Source of the DNA: Firmicutes bacterium UBA1535
GTDB lineage: Bacteria > Bacillota > Clostridia > Tissierellales > Sedimentibacteraceae
DNA length: 6,533 nucleotides
Direction: 5' to 3'
NCBI GenBank assembly: GCA_002323775.1
Contig: DCPV01000182.1
Location: 1 to 6,533, forward strand
Shown here: in pieces, positions 6,435 to 6,533 of the stretch
Position numbering within the stretch: position 1 is the stretch's first letter
Layout of the letters: each line of letters begins with the position of its first letter
Program-made: the position numbers and the translations under genes
The notes under the pieces: generated by a model
What the model was told of the DNA's origin: nothing
The model's database searches: none
What the model saw: the letters and a program-made list of their open reading frames with translations, nothing else

Positions 6435-6533
6435 ATGACTGTTAAGCCTAAATATAAAGTTGATGAAATAATAGAAATAACACGAGAAGCATTTGATAAT
6501 ATTTGTGAAGCAATTTGTATATGTGATAATGAC
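6435..6533 (+). CDS. Start of an unidentified protein, truncated by the window edge
   Basis: An ATG two bases after the methyltransferase stop opens a frame of 33 codons that runs off the window. It is preceded by AAGAGG (6422-6427) with 7-nt spacing, located inside the end of the methyltransferase gene, so translational coupling is likely. The visible residues begin MTVKPKYKVDEIIEI and continue with an amphipathic helix and FDNICEAICICDND. The pattern of a helix followed by EAICICDND resembles the start of a PAS sensor domain, where D-x-D/N-G often follows, but the sequence stops too early to tell. No function is assigned. Confidence 0.7.
   Translation, partial: MTVKPKYKVDEIIEITREAFDNICEAICICDND

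Overview
The window looks like ordinary chromosomal DNA from a low-GC Firmicute, most likely a member of the Clostridia. The evidence is strong AT richness (third codon positions mostly A/T), AGGAGG-type ribosome binding sites, TTG/GTG/ATG-style starts, and protein families typical of anaerobic Firmicutes. I cannot name the species from the sequence alone. I found no mobile element, CRISPR array, rRNA or tRNA gene.

Layout, left to right. (1) 1-206 is the 3' end of a GNAT acetyltransferase of the Eis type. It is followed after 16 bp by a WYL-domain (YafY-type) transcriptional regulator (223-1119), which ends inside a long A/T-rich hairpin that is probably its terminator. (2) A separate small gene with a strong ribosome binding site (1237-1497) encodes an 86-residue double-CxxC zinc-ribbon protein. 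(3) A convergent intergenic region (1498-1688) holds a bidirectional terminator hairpin and a tandem pair of TTGTACAA palindromes. (4) On the minus strand (3191-1689) is a membrane-anchored diguanylate cyclase with a 7-TM sensor, a PAS domain and a GGDEF domain, with intact active and product-inhibition sites. (5) A very AT-rich divergent region (3192-3537, about 9% GC in its core) separates it from the rightward genes. (6) The right-hand operon contains glutaminyl-tRNA synthetase (glnS, 3538-5220), a Methyltransf_32-like SAM-dependent methyltransferase (5245-6432), and the start of a third, unidentified gene (6435 to the window edge). Spacings of 24 bp and 2 bp suggest co-transcription.

Functionally there are three unrelated blocks. 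The first is an acetyltransferase/regulator pair that may respond to a small molecule. The second is a c-di-GMP signalling enzyme. The third is a translation-related operon in which a GlnRS with an altered KMSKS loop (MMGKR) is coupled to a methyltransferase whose motifs recall the RNA methyltransferase Trm13. I see no clear sign of a completely new multi-gene system. The most worthwhile leads are the glnS-methyltransferase pairing, the MMGKR loop and the unexplained palindromes at 1568-1584.
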